Positions 22,349 to 22,458 of a stretch of 22,458 nt of DNA are shown here, in pieces; position 1 is the first letter of the stretch; each line of letters begins with the position of its first letter. This DNA is from DATJGR01 sp032124855 (GTDB taxonomy: Bacteria; Pseudomonadota; Gammaproteobacteria; Pseudomonadales; Azotimanducaceae): positions 1-22,458 of the forward strand of contig JAQBCT010000014.1 in assembly GCA_032124855.1 (NCBI GenBank). Direction: 5' to 3'. Under the pieces are notes generated by a model. That model made no database searches. It had not been told where the DNA came from and saw only the letters and a program-made list of their open reading frames with translations. A program made the position numbers and the translations under genes.

Positions 22349-22458
22349 GTGAATGGTTCAGACCCCCAGGCGGTGCGACGCGCCGAACGGCGCTTCGAGA
22401 TTCAGGTGCAGCGCAACCTCACGCGCAACTATCTGGCGCACCTCACCCACGGCATGTT
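22349..22458 (+). CDS. Probable MFS transporter, 5' end only
   Basis: The frame opens after a TGA at 22316-22318 and runs off the right edge. The first usable start is the GTG at 22349; no ATG precedes it in frame, and there is no strong SD. The visible 36 residues are MNGSDPQAVRRAERRFEIQ, then VQRNLTRNYLAHLTHGM. The stretch RNYLAHLTHGM resembles the lead-in to the first TM helix of some major facilitator transporters. The assignment is tentative because only the cytoplasmic N-terminus is visible. Confidence 0.5.
   Translation, partial: MNGSDPQAVRRAERRFEIQVQRNLTRNYLAHLTHGM

Overview
The window is a GC-rich, gene-dense piece of a bacterial chromosome. Gene content (KDO and lipoprotein-export genes, RNase E, ExbB/ExbD, NqrM, ComEC) and protein sequences point to a Gram-negative gammaproteobacterium. 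Order and sequence feel closest to the Xanthomonadales / Nevskiales / Steroidobacter side of the class, but that placement is inference. I see no rRNA, tRNA, CRISPR array, insertion sequence or prophage. Both ends cut a gene: RNase E at the left and a probable MFS transporter at the right.

Region 1 (1-5147): the 3' part of rne converges on a tight minus-strand operon exbB-exbD-kdsB-alkB-murB. The operon mixes envelope energization, KDO activation for LPS and peptidoglycan precursor synthesis with an AlkB-type DNA repair dioxygenase. The rne and murB ends share a long hairpin.

Region 2 (5223-11700): a D-threonine aldolase-like PLP enzyme lies behind galU. Upstream of galU is a 76-aa unknown gene whose promoter carries a near-perfect LexA (SOS) box, and then clpB with a sigma32-like promoter. 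Divergent from clpB are a PilZ protein with a degenerate Nudix-like C-terminal domain and a DUF2244 membrane protein.

Region 3 (11657-17742): comEC, a divergent DUF2062 membrane protein, and the lolC-lolD-lolE lipoprotein exporter operon, with overlapping genes throughout. Regions 1 and 3 look like two halves of one envelope cluster that I recall as continuous in Xanthomonas-type genomes (lolCDE/comEC/exbBD/msbA/lpxK/kdsB/murB). Here region 2 lies between them and msbA and lpxK are absent.

Region 4 (17841-22458): apbE and nqrM, flavinylation and maturation factors of Na+-NQR, without any nqr structural gene in view. They are followed by a glutamate/dicarboxylate symporter, a histidine-phosphatase, a crotonase-family protein lacking the usual second catalytic Glu, a small unknown protein with an AT-rich upstream region, and the start of an MFS transporter.

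Most of the window is recognisable housekeeping and envelope biology. The best candidates for something undescribed are the LexA-controlled 76-aa protein, which has a clamp-binding-like N-terminal motif, and the PilZ/pseudo-Nudix fusion.
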